Assembly (NCBI RefSeq): GCF_008254045.1
Contig: NZ_CP042425.1
Coordinates: forward strand, 8,756,163-8,820,162
Direction: 5' to 3'
Source: Limnoglobus roseus
GTDB taxonomy: Bacteria; Planctomycetota; Planctomycetia; Gemmatales; Gemmataceae
DNA length: 64,000 bases
In this document: positions 45,738 to 54,631 of the stretch, one piece after another
Numbering within the stretch: position 1 is the first letter of the stretch
Layout: each line of letters begins with the position of its first letter
The notes under the pieces: generated by a model
The model's database searches: none
Told to the model about the DNA's origin: nothing
What the model saw: only the letters and a program-made list of their open reading frames with translations
Made by a program: the position numbers and the translations under genes

Positions 45738-48005
45738 TCACCGCGGCCGGCGGTACGGCACGCCGGCCCTGAGTTCGCGGGCCGCGATTTGAAACACCGA
45801 ACTGCCCGTGCCTTGCGGATCGGCCCCTTCCCAGGCCGTGCGGGCGACGGTGCCGCCGGCCGCCAGCGATTCGAGGCCGATTTCCCGAAGGCGGGCGCTG
45901 TCGGCGACGGCCCCCGCAAGGGCATCCGGCGCGAGGTTCAACTCGGCGGCCGCGATCGCGGCCGTCACCACGGTCTCGCCGTGCCGCCGCGCGAGGTCCG
46001 TCACCGCCGCCCATTCCCCTTTGCGATTCGGCCTGCCCTCTTCGCCCGGCCGCGGGTGACAGGCAACGCACCCGAGCAACGGCGCCCCGCCGCACGGCCC
46101 ACTGTTGCCGGTCAGCCCGAACGCCGCATACCCCCGCGCGCCGCCGGGCAGGGTGAACCAAACCAGGCCGTCGGCCTTCAAGAACAGGAACCCGGCCTGG
46201 GTCGCCGCCCGGCCCGGCGCCAACGGAATCTTGCTCGCGCCGAGGCGGTCGGCCAACCCGGCGAGCGTCGGCGGCATGTCCAACAGGCCGGCGTACAGTG
46301 GAGCCGCGGCGGCGTTCGCCACCAGCCAGTCCGCGCGGACCACGGGCGTCTCGTCGCGGACCCATTCGGCCACCTGCCGCGACAGCCGCCGAGTTTCGTC
46401 GTCGGTCTTCGCCCCCGGCGTGAGGGCGTAGGGGTACGCGGCCATCAACCGGTCCCACCGCGTCCGCCCGTCGCCGCCGGCGGCGTCCCACCCGAGCGCC
46501 CGCAGATCGATCGCCAACGGGTTGCCATGCGGCCCCAGGGGTTCGGCCGTCGCCGGGTTGGCCCGCCAGTGCAGGGCGTTCAGCAGGGTGTTCACTGCCC
46601 CCGCCCATTCGTCGCCCGTGACGCCGGCCGGGAGGACCACGTAGCGGAAAGCCAGGCGGTCCGCGGGCGCTTGCTTGTCGAGGTGGTCCTTGATGGCGCG
46701 AAGCTGCTCGCCGGGCGAAAGTGCTGGCCGACTCTTCGCAGGCGGTTCGTCCGCCTGCCGAGTCTTCGCCGCCGGCGGCTCGTCCGCCGGCCGGGGGGTG
46801 CGACCGAACAACCCGGCCAAGACCGCGACGGCCACCGTCGCGAGAGCCGCGACGAGGGCGACGGCCCGCCACCGTCGCCGCGGTGGGGTCGCCACATCGC
46901 CGGAAAGGAAGCGTTCGAGATCGCCGGCGAGCGCGGCCATCGTCGGGTGACGGCGGGCCGGGTCTCGGTCGGTTGCCCGCCGGACGATCAACACCAGTGC
47001 GGGCGGCACGGCCGGGTTGAACTGGGCCGGGTCGGGGTACTCGCCGTCGACGATCGAAAGCACGACCTCGCCCTGGTTGCCCTCGAACATCCGCCGGCCG
47101 GTGAGCATCTCGAACAGCACGGCCCCCAGCCCCCACACGTCCGCGGCCGGGGTCGCCGTCTCGCCGCGGTGGCGCTCGGGCGATGTGTACGGCAGGCTGC
47201 CGGGGATTTCGCCCGTGCCGGTCAAGGCGCGGGCGTCCTCGCGGAAGGCGGCCACGCCGAAGTCGAGGACGACGGCCCGCCCGTCCGTCCGGAGCATGAC
47301 GTTCGACGGCTTCACGTCTCGGTGCGTCACGCCCCGGTCGTGGGCGTACCCGAGGGCCTGGGCGACGGCGACGGCGGTGCGGGCCGCTTCGGCCGACGAG
47401 AGCGGCCCCTTCGCAATGCGGTCCGCGAGCGTTTCCCCCTCGACGTACTCCATCGCGAGGAACCGCGGAGGGAGGGAACTATGGCCGACGATGCGGCAGA
47501 TGCCGTCGTGCCGGAGGGAGAGGACGGCCCGGACTTCGTCCTCGAACCGCGCGGCGGTCCGCTCGGCGTGGGGTGACGGGTGCGGCACCTTGACGGCGAC
47601 CTTGTGCCCGCTGGCATCGGCCAGGTACACGCTCGCCATGCCGCCGCGGCCGAGGTGGGCGAGGAACCGGTAGCCGGCCGGCAGGGCCACCGGGGCGAGA
47701 TCCGCATCCAGGTTTTCCAGGAAGGCGATCGACTCCCGCACCTCGGCGGCGAGGTGCGGGAAGCGGGCGGCGTAAGCCTCGGCGGGCGGACCGCCGAAAC
47801 CTTTCCGGCAGTCGTACTCGGCGGCGACGAGGTCGACGACGGCATCCCGGCAACCTGCCAACTCCGGGTACCGCTCCACGTACAGTTCGGTGGGCGGGCC
47901 GCCGCCGCCAGCCCAGGCCATGGCCTGGTGGTCGAGGAGGGGCGCCCACCACTCGGGCGGGCGGTCGGGCGGAAGGGTAGGCCAATCGTCGGCGGTCGGC
48001 GGCAT
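45738..48005 (-). CDS. Ser/Thr protein kinase with transmembrane segment and CxxCH C-terminal domain
   Basis: The 755-aa protein starts MPPTADDWPTLPPDRPPEWW. The kinase domain (about residues 108-370) has the Gly-loop LGRGGMASVYLAD, Lys in HKVAVKVPHP, catalytic loop THRDVKPSNVM, DFG in VVLDFGVAAF and PEY-like SLPYTSPERHRG. A single membrane segment follows (VALVAALATVAVAVLAGLFG, near 383-402). The outer part contains a domain shared with the neighbouring gene and a haem-c attachment motif, GCVACHPRP (Cys646, Cys649, His650), with a later acidic/helical tail. This suggests an external redox-sensing or haem-binding module joined to an internal kinase; whether haem is bound is untested. Confidence 0.9.
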   Translation of the reverse strand: MPPTADDWPTLPPDRPPEWWAPLLDHQAMAWAGGGGPPTELYVERYPELAGCRDAVVDLVAAEYDCRKGFGGPPAEAYAARFPHLAAEVRESIAFLENLDADLAPVALPAGYRFLAHLGRGGMASVYLADASGHKVAVKVPHPSPHAERTAARFEDEVRAVLSLRHDGICRIVGHSSLPPRFLAMEYVEGETLADRIAKGPLSSAEAARTAVAVAQALGYAHDRGVTHRDVKPSNVMLRTDGRAVVLDFGVAAFREDARALTGTGEIPGSLPYTSPERHRGETATPAADVWGLGAVLFEMLTGRRMFEGNQGEVVLSIVDGEYPDPAQFNPAVPPALVLIVRRATDRDPARRHPTMAALAGDLERFLSGDVATPPRRRWRAVALVAALATVAVAVLAGLFGRTPRPADEPPAAKTRQADEPPAKSRPALSPGEQLRAIKDHLDKQAPADRLAFRYVVLPAGVTGDEWAGAVNTLLNALHWRANPATAEPLGPHGNPLAIDLRALGWDAAGGDGRTRWDRLMAAYPYALTPGAKTDDETRRLSRQVAEWVRDETPVVRADWLVANAAAAPLYAGLLDMPPTLAGLADRLGASKIPLAPGRAATQAGFLFLKADGLVWFTLPGGARGYAAFGLTGNSGPCGGAPLLGCVACHPRPGEEGRPNRKGEWAAVTDLARRHGETVVTAAIAAAELNLAPDALAGAVADSARLREIGLESLAAGGTVARTAWEGADPQGTGSSVFQIAARELRAGVPYRRPR

Positions 48006-48021
48006 GGTGGCGTCCGGGAAG

Positions 48022-51009
48022 CTACGGGCGGCTGAGGGCCACGGCCGGCAGCGTGCCGGTGTTGGCCCGGTAGTACGGCGTCTGGCGGTTCTTGCTCCGC
48101 GCCCGCACAACCTCGTCGGCGTACGTAAACAGTTGCGGCAGGTGGACAACGCCGTCGACCGCCTTCGCCTTCCCCTTCAGCCCTTGGATCAAGGCGTGCG
48201 TGAAGTACCCGCCGTCGGTGGCGTCTTGCAGCGACTGCTCCTTGCCCCGGCAAGAGCACAGGACGATCAGCCCGCTCGCCGTGGTGGCGAACTGCCGGGC
48301 CATACGGTCGTTGACCGAGTCCCCGGCGTCCTTCGTCACGGCGTCGTCGATGGCACCCGCGTAGCAGGCGTCGAGGACGAGGATGATGGTCCCCTTCGTT
48401 TTCGCCAGGTGTTCCTTCACCTGGCTGGCCGGGATGCCGGCATCAATGAGGTCCGCCCGCCGGGTGTCGTGGCAGCACAGGTACAGCAGTTCCTGCTCGT
48501 CCTTGTCCGCGTGGCCGGAGAAGAAGAACACGCCCACGTCGCGGTCGGTCATCTGCTTGCCCATCCACTTGAGGGCTTCGAGCATATTCTTCCGCGTCGC
48601 CTGGTCGTCCGTCAAGATCTTTGTTTGGACCCCACTGAACAGGTTCTTGCCGTGGGCCTCCAGCGTCTTCAGGAGGGCGGTGGCGTCCCTACCGCCGTGC
48701 GGCAGGGAGGCGGTGTCGGCACGGTCGGCGTAAGTGCCGACGCCGACGCCGACGCCGAACAGCCGCGGCTTGCGGGCTTCAAGCCCTAGCACCTCCACCT
48801 TCACAGGGGTTGACTCGCCTTGGCTCTTACCGGCGGTCTCCGCCAGGCCCTTAAGCAGGTACTCGCCCGGCTTGAGTTCGATGACGAATTTCTCCCGCAC
48901 CTCCTCTCGCCGTGGGTCGACGTACGTCCGCGTCCCCCGCCGTCCGGCCCCTTCGTACGACCGACCGTTCACTTGCAGCCGCAACTCGGTGATCGGGTTG
49001 TCCCCGACGGGCTTGGCCAGCACTTCGACTTCGAACGTGTCGTCGGAGAACTTCGTGAGCGCCTTGGGCGAGATGATCGACACCGACGGCGGTTGCGCCC
49101 TTCGGAACTCCGGCGGTACGGGGGCGACGGTCTCCTCGGCGATTTTCTTTGCCGCCCGGCCCGCGGACCCCTCAGTGAGCGTCCGCTTGATCACGTCCGG
49201 GCGGTAGAAGTGCGTGTTGAACTGCACAGCGGCGTTATACGTCCCGAACGAGCCAGGGGTGCCCACGGGTTGCCACCCGGCCATCCGCTCACCGCCGGGG
49301 GAGCAAGCGTAGTACCCTTCCGGAGTCCACGCGACCCACTCCTTGTCGGCCACGAACACCGACAGTACTGGAACCTCGGCATCCACTCGCCACACCCGCA
49401 ACGTTTGGTCATAGGAACTCGTGAGAATCCATCGACCATCCGGTGAAGCGACTAAATCGGAAAGTGTAGACGCGAGACCATAGAACATTTGCTTAATTTG
49501 GCCGGTGGACAATTCGCACAGGTACATGCGGTTGCCACCGTAGACGACAATCGCGCGGTCGTCGGACAACAGCTGTACGGCAGGGCGAAAGGATTTAAGA
49601 ATGTCCTCGTCGTTCAATCCCGACAACTGCGAGTCGGGCTTCGCGTTGACGGGTGGGTTGCTCCCGGCAGCGGGATGTTGGATAGGTCGGCTTTTTCGGA
49701 ACGCGTTGCGAAGAGATTCGGCGATGCCCCGATCAAGCCTTAGACTGGGTGATTCGATGCGGGGGGTGCGGATAAAATTTTCCCCGGTCGCGAGTCCCAG
49801 CGTGAGTGTTGGAAGGTCGAAGGCCCATTCGATCGGGAGAGCTGCTTTTGGGTCTTCCGAATCGTACATGCTCCGACCGAACCCAAACGCCGTCCCCCGT
49901 CGCGACCACCCACCGGCCGAGAACCCCCCGCCAGGGCCTCGGAGCCGCGCGACTACTTTGCCCGTTTCAGCCTGCCAGACGTATATCTCGGTTTTGTACC
50001 CGGCCGTGACGACCAAGCTGCTGTCCGAGGAAAAATCCGCGACATGGACATCGAAGAGGTGTTCCGTCATTTCAGCGAGTTGCTTGTTCGTGGCCGTATC
50101 AATCAGCATCACGTTCGGTGTAATGTCCGCCGGCCCCGCGACCAAGAGTTTGCGGCCGTCAGGAGAGCGAACCACTTCCGTAGGATAAATGTCGTCCTTT
50201 ACCTTCGCCGGCACGGTGATCGGCAATTTGACGTTGACGTAATTTGCCCCTGCATGGTCCCAGAACGACAGCGACATTCCGATGTGGCCGGAAACCAATC
50301 TGTCATTCCCAACCCAAATGGCGTTGCTTGCCCCAGCGTCGGTCGTGGACCGCTTGCCCGATTGGGCTTGGGCGGCCAATTTCGCACTCGGAACGTAGTA
50401 CGTTTCGAACGTGGCGTACGTTTGATCGTCTCGCCGGACGCCATCGACAACAACAATGAACTTCTCCGGATGAAATTTCACGAAATTACAGCATCGATCT
50501 TCCGTGAGCCGTGTGACCTGTCGCGTATCCAGGTTCCAAAACCACGCCCCCCGCGTGCAACTCGCCGCCGCCAAGTATTGCCCGTCGGGTGAAAACGATA
50601 GGGAGCGTAGGTACGGAGCATCCTTTACCAGCGTGTGTGCAATCTTCCCTTCGACCAAGTCAATGACGTAGACGATGATGGTGGCATACGGGTTCTCGTC
50701 GAACGGATTATTGCCGCCGACGGCCAAGAACCGGCGGTCCGTGGAGATCGCTGCGACCTGTACCGTGCCGTCGTATTTGCCGTCGATCGGAAGGCGGTAC
50801 ATATGCTCCGTCTTGGCCGTCGCGATGTCCCACACCCGCACCGTGTTGTCGGACGAGGCGGTGACGATTTGCTTATCGCCCTTCAGGAAGAATGCTCCCA
50901 CGACTTTGTTCGTGTGCCCGCCGGTGTCGAACACCATGACCGGCTGGGTTTCCCCCTCCGCCCGCCCCACGACCGCCAACAGGCACACCGCCATCAAAAT
51001 CCGGCCCAT
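48022..51009 (-). CDS. WD40 repeat protein with C-terminal caspase-like peptidase domain
   Basis: ATG 51009 follows AGGAGGTG. The 995-aa product has a signal peptide (MGRILMAVCLLAVVGRAEGE), a WD40 propeller region (residues 30-430: DNTVRVWDIATAKTEHM, LRSLSFSPDGQYLAAAS, YVWQAETGKVVARL, LRVWRVDAEVPVLSV), then a linker and a caspase-like (C14) domain: catalytic His833 in VFFFSGHADKDEQE and Cys882 in TIILVLDACYAGAIDDA. The fused order WD40-caspase is common in planctomycetes and cyanobacteria, where the propeller may sense or recruit substrates. It is the middle gene of a three-gene operon with the kinase (16 bp) and a secreted protein (38 bp). Confidence 0.93.
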   Translation of the reverse strand: MGRILMAVCLLAVVGRAEGETQPVMVFDTGGHTNKVVGAFFLKGDKQIVTASSDNTVRVWDIATAKTEHMYRLPIDGKYDGTVQVAAISTDRRFLAVGGNNPFDENPYATIIVYVIDLVEGKIAHTLVKDAPYLRSLSFSPDGQYLAAASCTRGAWFWNLDTRQVTRLTEDRCCNFVKFHPEKFIVVVDGVRRDDQTYATFETYYVPSAKLAAQAQSGKRSTTDAGASNAIWVGNDRLVSGHIGMSLSFWDHAGANYVNVKLPITVPAKVKDDIYPTEVVRSPDGRKLLVAGPADITPNVMLIDTATNKQLAEMTEHLFDVHVADFSSDSSLVVTAGYKTEIYVWQAETGKVVARLRGPGGGFSAGGWSRRGTAFGFGRSMYDSEDPKAALPIEWAFDLPTLTLGLATGENFIRTPRIESPSLRLDRGIAESLRNAFRKSRPIQHPAAGSNPPVNAKPDSQLSGLNDEDILKSFRPAVQLLSDDRAIVVYGGNRMYLCELSTGQIKQMFYGLASTLSDLVASPDGRWILTSSYDQTLRVWRVDAEVPVLSVFVADKEWVAWTPEGYYACSPGGERMAGWQPVGTPGSFGTYNAAVQFNTHFYRPDVIKRTLTEGSAGRAAKKIAEETVAPVPPEFRRAQPPSVSIISPKALTKFSDDTFEVEVLAKPVGDNPITELRLQVNGRSYEGAGRRGTRTYVDPRREEVREKFVIELKPGEYLLKGLAETAGKSQGESTPVKVEVLGLEARKPRLFGVGVGVGTYADRADTASLPHGGRDATALLKTLEAHGKNLFSGVQTKILTDDQATRKNMLEALKWMGKQMTDRDVGVFFFSGHADKDEQELLYLCCHDTRRADLIDAGIPASQVKEHLAKTKGTIILVLDACYAGAIDDAVTKDAGDSVNDRMARQFATTASGLIVLCSCRGKEQSLQDATDGGYFTHALIQGLKGKAKAVDGVVHLPQLFTYADEVVRARSKNRQTPYYRANTGTLPAVALSRP

Positions 51010-51047
51010 GACCCACCTCCTGGGAAGTTCCACGAAACTCGCCCTCG

Positions 51048-52163
51048 CTACTTCGCCACCTCGTACCGCACGCTCACCGTCGCCCGCTCGGCCCCCACCG
51101 TTCGCTCCACCGGAACGGTTGTTCCGGGCACCGGGCAGCCGAACCCCACGGCGTCGGTCGGCGACTTCTTCAGCGGCGGCTCGTCCGCCGGCGGGGCCTT
51201 CACCCACGCGGCCGCGAACGACGCGGTGATCGTGCCAACCCGCGCGTCGTCCCGGTTCACCAGCCCGGCCCCGCTCTTCGCGTACTCCGTGATCTTGAAC
51301 CGCTCGAACAGTGCGTTCGTCTTGTGCCACCCCGGCACCACGACGCTGTCCTTCGGCTTTACGAGGACCATCGAGTACCGCGGCTCGCCCTTCCGCGGGC
51401 CGTCGGCGATCCGCACGTCCGTGAAGTGGAACACGCTCAGGCCGTCGATCGCCAGCTTCACCGCCATTTCCGTGTTCGAGCGGTTGACGAGCCGGACGTC
51501 GAACTGGTCGTCGCGGGCGAGGTTGGCGAACGCCAGCCCGTCCCGGTCGGCGAGCGGCACGCCGACCTTGTTCCGCACGATCTCGATCCCGAACGTGCTG
51601 TCCGGGCCGGACAGTGCGACCGTGCCGTCGAGGGCCGCCTTCGGGTCGCGGAAGCTCGTCACTGTGGCCTCGTCGGCCTTCACGTCGTCGAGGATCACGG
51701 TCGTGGTGTCCACGGACAGGCCGAGGATCAGCCGGACGGAGGCGGGGTCGGTGACGCGCCGCTCGAACCTTTCCAGTTCGACGCCAGCCCCGTCGGTGAA
51801 CGTGAAGACGAGGTCGACGGCCGGCCGCAAGTGCTTGCGGTCCTTCGCGTCGGGGACCTCGCGGAACAGGTACTTGACCCGCAGGCCGACGGTCGCCACG
51901 AGTTTGACGGTCACGCCCTGGGCGGGCAGTTCCCTCTCCAGTTGGTCGCGGATGATCGGCCCGCCGGACGTCGGGAACGTGTCCGGCCCGGTGACGCTGC
52001 CGAGGGCCAGAGCCTTCTGGCGCTCGCCCTTCATCCACTTGGCGCAGTCCTCCGCGGCCCCGCGGACGACGGTTTTCAGGTCGTCCCCGCGGCCGGCCGT
52101 CGCCGTGCCGAGCACGGCCGCCGCGGCCGCGGCCACCGCCAGCAGGTAGTACGATCGAGACAT
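51048..52163 (-). CDS. Secreted hypothetical protein, first gene of the kinase-caspase operon
   Basis: From ATG 52163 (MSRSYYLLAVAAAAAAVLGT ATA) a Sec-type signal peptide is followed by a 350-aa mature protein: AEDCAKWMKGERQKALALGS VTGPDTFPTSGGPIIRDQLE, LVNRSNTEMAVKLAIDGLSV FHFTDVRI, and a C-terminal strand region (GTTVPVERTVGAERATVSVR YEVAK). The early helical-strand part resembles domains that planctomycete papers leave unassigned; no catalytic motif is visible. Context suggests it partners the exported WD40-caspase protein. Confidence 0.75.
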   Translation of the reverse strand: MSRSYYLLAVAAAAAAVLGTATAGRGDDLKTVVRGAAEDCAKWMKGERQKALALGSVTGPDTFPTSGGPIIRDQLERELPAQGVTVKLVATVGLRVKYLFREVPDAKDRKHLRPAVDLVFTFTDGAGVELERFERRVTDPASVRLILGLSVDTTTVILDDVKADEATVTSFRDPKAALDGTVALSGPDSTFGIEIVRNKVGVPLADRDGLAFANLARDDQFDVRLVNRSNTEMAVKLAIDGLSVFHFTDVRIADGPRKGEPRYSMVLVKPKDSVVVPGWHKTNALFERFKITEYAKSGAGLVNRDDARVGTITASFAAAWVKAPPADEPPLKKSPTDAVGFGCPVPGTTVPVERTVGAERATVSVRYEVAK

Positions 52164-52337
52164 GTCGATTCTCCCCAAGATTCGGGTCGGTTCGGGGAAT
52201 GCTCGATACAATCTAACACCTGTACGACATCATTCCCACAACAGATTCCGACTTGCAGACGGGTTCGCGACCGCAAGCGGACAAAAATTTCTCGACACGT
52301 GGGCGAAAACTCGTTCGCCCCGCGGAGGGGGACACCC

Positions 52338-52895
52338 GTGCCCGACGACCAGAGTCCCGACGTGGTGGCCGCGTTCCTCCAGCGAATTCGGGCCGGCGAC
52401 CCGGCCGCGCACGTGGAATTTGCGGCCCGGTACGGCCCACAGATCCGTCGCGTGGTGCGGATTCGCCGGGCCAAGGAGCACGTTCAAGGGCTGGTCGAGT
52501 CCGAAGACCTGGTCCAGACCGTACTCCGCCGGATGTGGGAGAAGCCGGCGGATCTGAAGGCGGAGACGCTGGGCGAGTTGCTCGCGTGGGCGAGGGCAGT
52601 CGCCTGGAATCGCGTCCGCGAGTTCGAGCGGAAGCGGCAGTTAGAACGGGGCAACTTTCGCCGCTTGTTGCGGCGGGACGACGAACCGCCAGACGGTACG
52701 AGTGGCGAAGATGCCTCTGTCTCGCTCGCGAGCGTTCGGACGGTGCTCTCGGCCGAGGAGCGGCGCATCTTCGACGCCCGTCTGGCCGACCGGACGTGGG
52801 CGGAAATCGCCGCCGACTTAGGGCGGACCGGCGAGGCGGTTCGCAAGCAATTCGAGCGAGCGATCCGCCGCGTCCAAGGCGAAGCGGGCACCTGA
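52338..52895 (+). CDS. ECF-type sigma factor, divergent to the kinase-caspase operon
   Basis: GTG 52338 is preceded by GGAGGGG (52324-52330). The 185-aa product has sigma region 2 (AHVEFAARYGPQIRRVVRIR, VESEDLVQTVLRRMWEKPAD L) and region 4 (LSAEERRIFDARLADRTWAE IAADLGRTGEAVRKQFERAI RRVQGE). It belongs to planctomycete ECF groups typically linked to Ser/Thr kinases and WD40 genes. The divergent arrangement, 174 bp between starts, suggests it controls the operon opposite, perhaps under kinase control. Confidence 0.9.
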   Translation: MPDDQSPDVVAAFLQRIRAGDPAAHVEFAARYGPQIRRVVRIRRAKEHVQGLVESEDLVQTVLRRMWEKPADLKAETLGELLAWARAVAWNRVREFERKRQLERGNFRRLLRRDDEPPDGTSGEDASVSLASVRTVLSAEERRIFDARLADRTWAEIAADLGRTGEAVRKQFERAIRRVQGEAGT

Positions 52896-52959
52896 GACGG
52901 AGTTGGTACACTGTTCGCCACGATGGGCGACCGCGAAAAAAAGGCCCGCAGAAGTGAGT

Positions 52960-53172
52960 GATTGAGCTTGTTTTCCAGAACTTCAAGGCGGGCGTTGGGA
53001 TCGCCCACCTGCCTCGTCTTCGTCTCCGTGCTCGGCGACAACCTGCCCCTGTCCCGCCGCCGGAGTTCGCGGCGCCAGCGGTGGAACGTGTTTCGGTCAG
53101 TTGGCGTTGCGTGCAAAACGCGCGAACGGCGAGGCCGCTGGGCCGCCAGACGGCGATAGTGTCGCGCCACAA
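52960..53172 (-). pseudogene. IS66-type TnpA (HTH) remnant with frameshift
   Basis: On the minus strand the frame from 53172 reads MWRDTIAVWRPSGLAVRAFC TQRQLTE and then, after loss of one A near 53090, continues as NTFHRWRRELRRRDRGRLSP. This is the small DNA-binding ORF of IS66-family elements (WR..L..WR.SGLSVREFC...FYRWRRELxRRD). Only this piece remains; no tnpB or tnpC follows. Confidence 0.65.
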
Positions 53173-53494
53173 TTGTTCTCGGACCGGATCGCGTTACGTC
53201 TTCGGCATGAGCCGGCACGACTCGAAAGGAAAGGAAGGCCGAGGCTACCACGGCTAGTAAGAAGGGACTTCGTCGAACGGACAATATCGCTTCGGATGTA
53301 CGTGTGAGGCATTTCGGTGCTGGCCGAGTTGATGCGGAACGGGCATTGCTGAACCCGAAGGACAAACGGGGCTACCGGTTGCAGAGTTGGCCGCGGCCGG
53401 CGGAGACGCCGAGCCTCTTCCCGGACGAACGGGATGTGAGAACTCGTTCCGGGTGATGAACGGCCGGGCGTTGCCGAGGGGAAACACAAGAGAA
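53173..53494. other. Non-coding stretch ending in a strong terminator
   Basis: No convincing reading frame is present between the IS66 remnant and the terminator at 53495. The sequence is G+C-rich with several possible stems (for example GGCCGCGGCC near 53390). A transcribed non-coding RNA or a lost gene would explain the terminator; no known RNA family was recognised. Confidence 0.3.
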
Positions 53495-53551
53495 CCGGCT
53501 GCGGCCGTCAGAATGAGTGGGCGACACCCCGACGGCCGCGGCCGGCTTTTT
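53495..53551 (+). terminator. Rho-independent terminator with T-run
   Basis: CCGGCTGCGGCCGTC (53495-53509) pairs with 53531-53545 with one G-U pair around a 21-nt loop, followed by CTTTTTC. The clearest terminator in the window, although no gene directly precedes it. Confidence 0.7.
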
Positions 53552-53738
53552 CGTTCCGACCGGCGGCCTCCGAGCCGCTCCGACTCCCTTCCCGTCGTCG
53601 GGCCCGGAAGCCGAAGCCAAGGCGTGCCTCGCGTGTCCGAGGCCGGTGAGCACCCGCCCAACCCCGAACCGTTCCCTACAATCTCCGCTTACGCGGATTC
53701 GGCGCCGAGCGATTCCCGGTTCCGGTCGAGGTGTTCGA

Positions 53739-54587
53739 GTGGACCTGGCACAGCGGGTGGAACGGGCGTTCGCCGGCGCGGCCGGCGAGATGGTGACGAC
53801 GGCCGTCCTGTACGCCACGGCGGCCGGGCTGCTGTGGGTCACGTTCTACCGGCTGTTCCGCCGCCGGCTGGGGCACCGCCGGATCGGCACGAAGGCCCCG
53901 GACCGGCCGCAGGTCCGCCGGGAGGTGCTGCACTCCCTCCGCAGCATCCTCGTCTTCGCGGCCGTCACGTTCGTGGTGCTGATCGCCGCCGGGTACGGGC
54001 TGACCCAACTGTACGGCCGGTTCGACAAGTACGGCTGGTGGTGGCTGCCCGCCAGCTTCGCCCTCGCGGTGCTGCTGCACGACACGTACTTCTACTGGAC
54101 GCACCGCCTGATGCACGCCCCGCGGGTGTTCCGCCGGGTGCACCGCACGCACCATCTGTCGACCAGCCCGACGCCGTGGGCGGCGTACGCCTTCGGCGTC
54201 GGCGAGGCGGTCGTCCAGGCCGGGATCGGGCCGCTCGTCGTCTGCCTGATCCCCATGCACGGGCTGGTCTTCCTAGCGTTCATGACGTGGCAGATCGTCT
54301 GGAACGTGTTCGGCCACCTGGGGTACGAGATCTACCCCCGGTGGTTCCTGCGGACGTGGGCCGGCAAGCTGGTGAACACGCCGACGCACCACGCCCTGCA
54401 CCACGAGCGGTTCCGGGGCAACTACGGGCTGTACTTCAACGCATGGGACCGCCTGATGGGGACCAACCTGCCCGGGTACGCGGCCCGGTTCGAGCGGGCG
54501 GCCAGCGGCGGGCCCGCCCCGGCCGCCGCGAGCGGTCACGAGTCGTCGGTCGGGGTTGGGGCGATCCGCCCGGCGTCGGTTTCGTAG
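53739..54587 (+). CDS. Fatty-acid hydroxylase/sterol-desaturase superfamily membrane enzyme
   Basis: The GTG at 53739 (GAGG at 53728-53731) begins a 282-aa protein with four hydrophobic segments (MVTTAVLYATAAGLLWVTFY, SILVFAAVTFVVLIAAGYGL, SFALAVLLHD, GIGPLVVCLIPMHGLVFLAF). The di-iron His clusters are complete: HDTYFYWTHRLMH, RRVHRTHH and NTPTHHALHHERF. It hydroxylates or desaturates a membrane lipid; the exact substrate is unknown. The C-terminal 40 residues are disordered. A NAT pseudogene follows 44 bp behind in the same direction. Confidence 0.93.
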   Translation: MDLAQRVERAFAGAAGEMVTTAVLYATAAGLLWVTFYRLFRRRLGHRRIGTKAPDRPQVRREVLHSLRSILVFAAVTFVVLIAAGYGLTQLYGRFDKYGWWWLPASFALAVLLHDTYFYWTHRLMHAPRVFRRVHRTHHLSTSPTPWAAYAFGVGEAVVQAGIGPLVVCLIPMHGLVFLAFMTWQIVWNVFGHLGYEIYPRWFLRTWAGKLVNTPTHHALHHERFRGNYGLYFNAWDRLMGTNLPGYAARFERAASGGPAPAAASGHESSVGVGAIRPASVS

Positions 54588-54631
54588 GGCGTGCGGACCG
54601 GTGTTCGACCGTCAACCCGGGAAGGGCCTCC

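Noticed and set aside
53372..53842. Long open frames on the minus strand opposite the hydroxylase leader
   Set aside because: Arg/Pro/Ser-rich composition typical of antisense to G+C-rich sequence; the frame also runs across a clear terminator.
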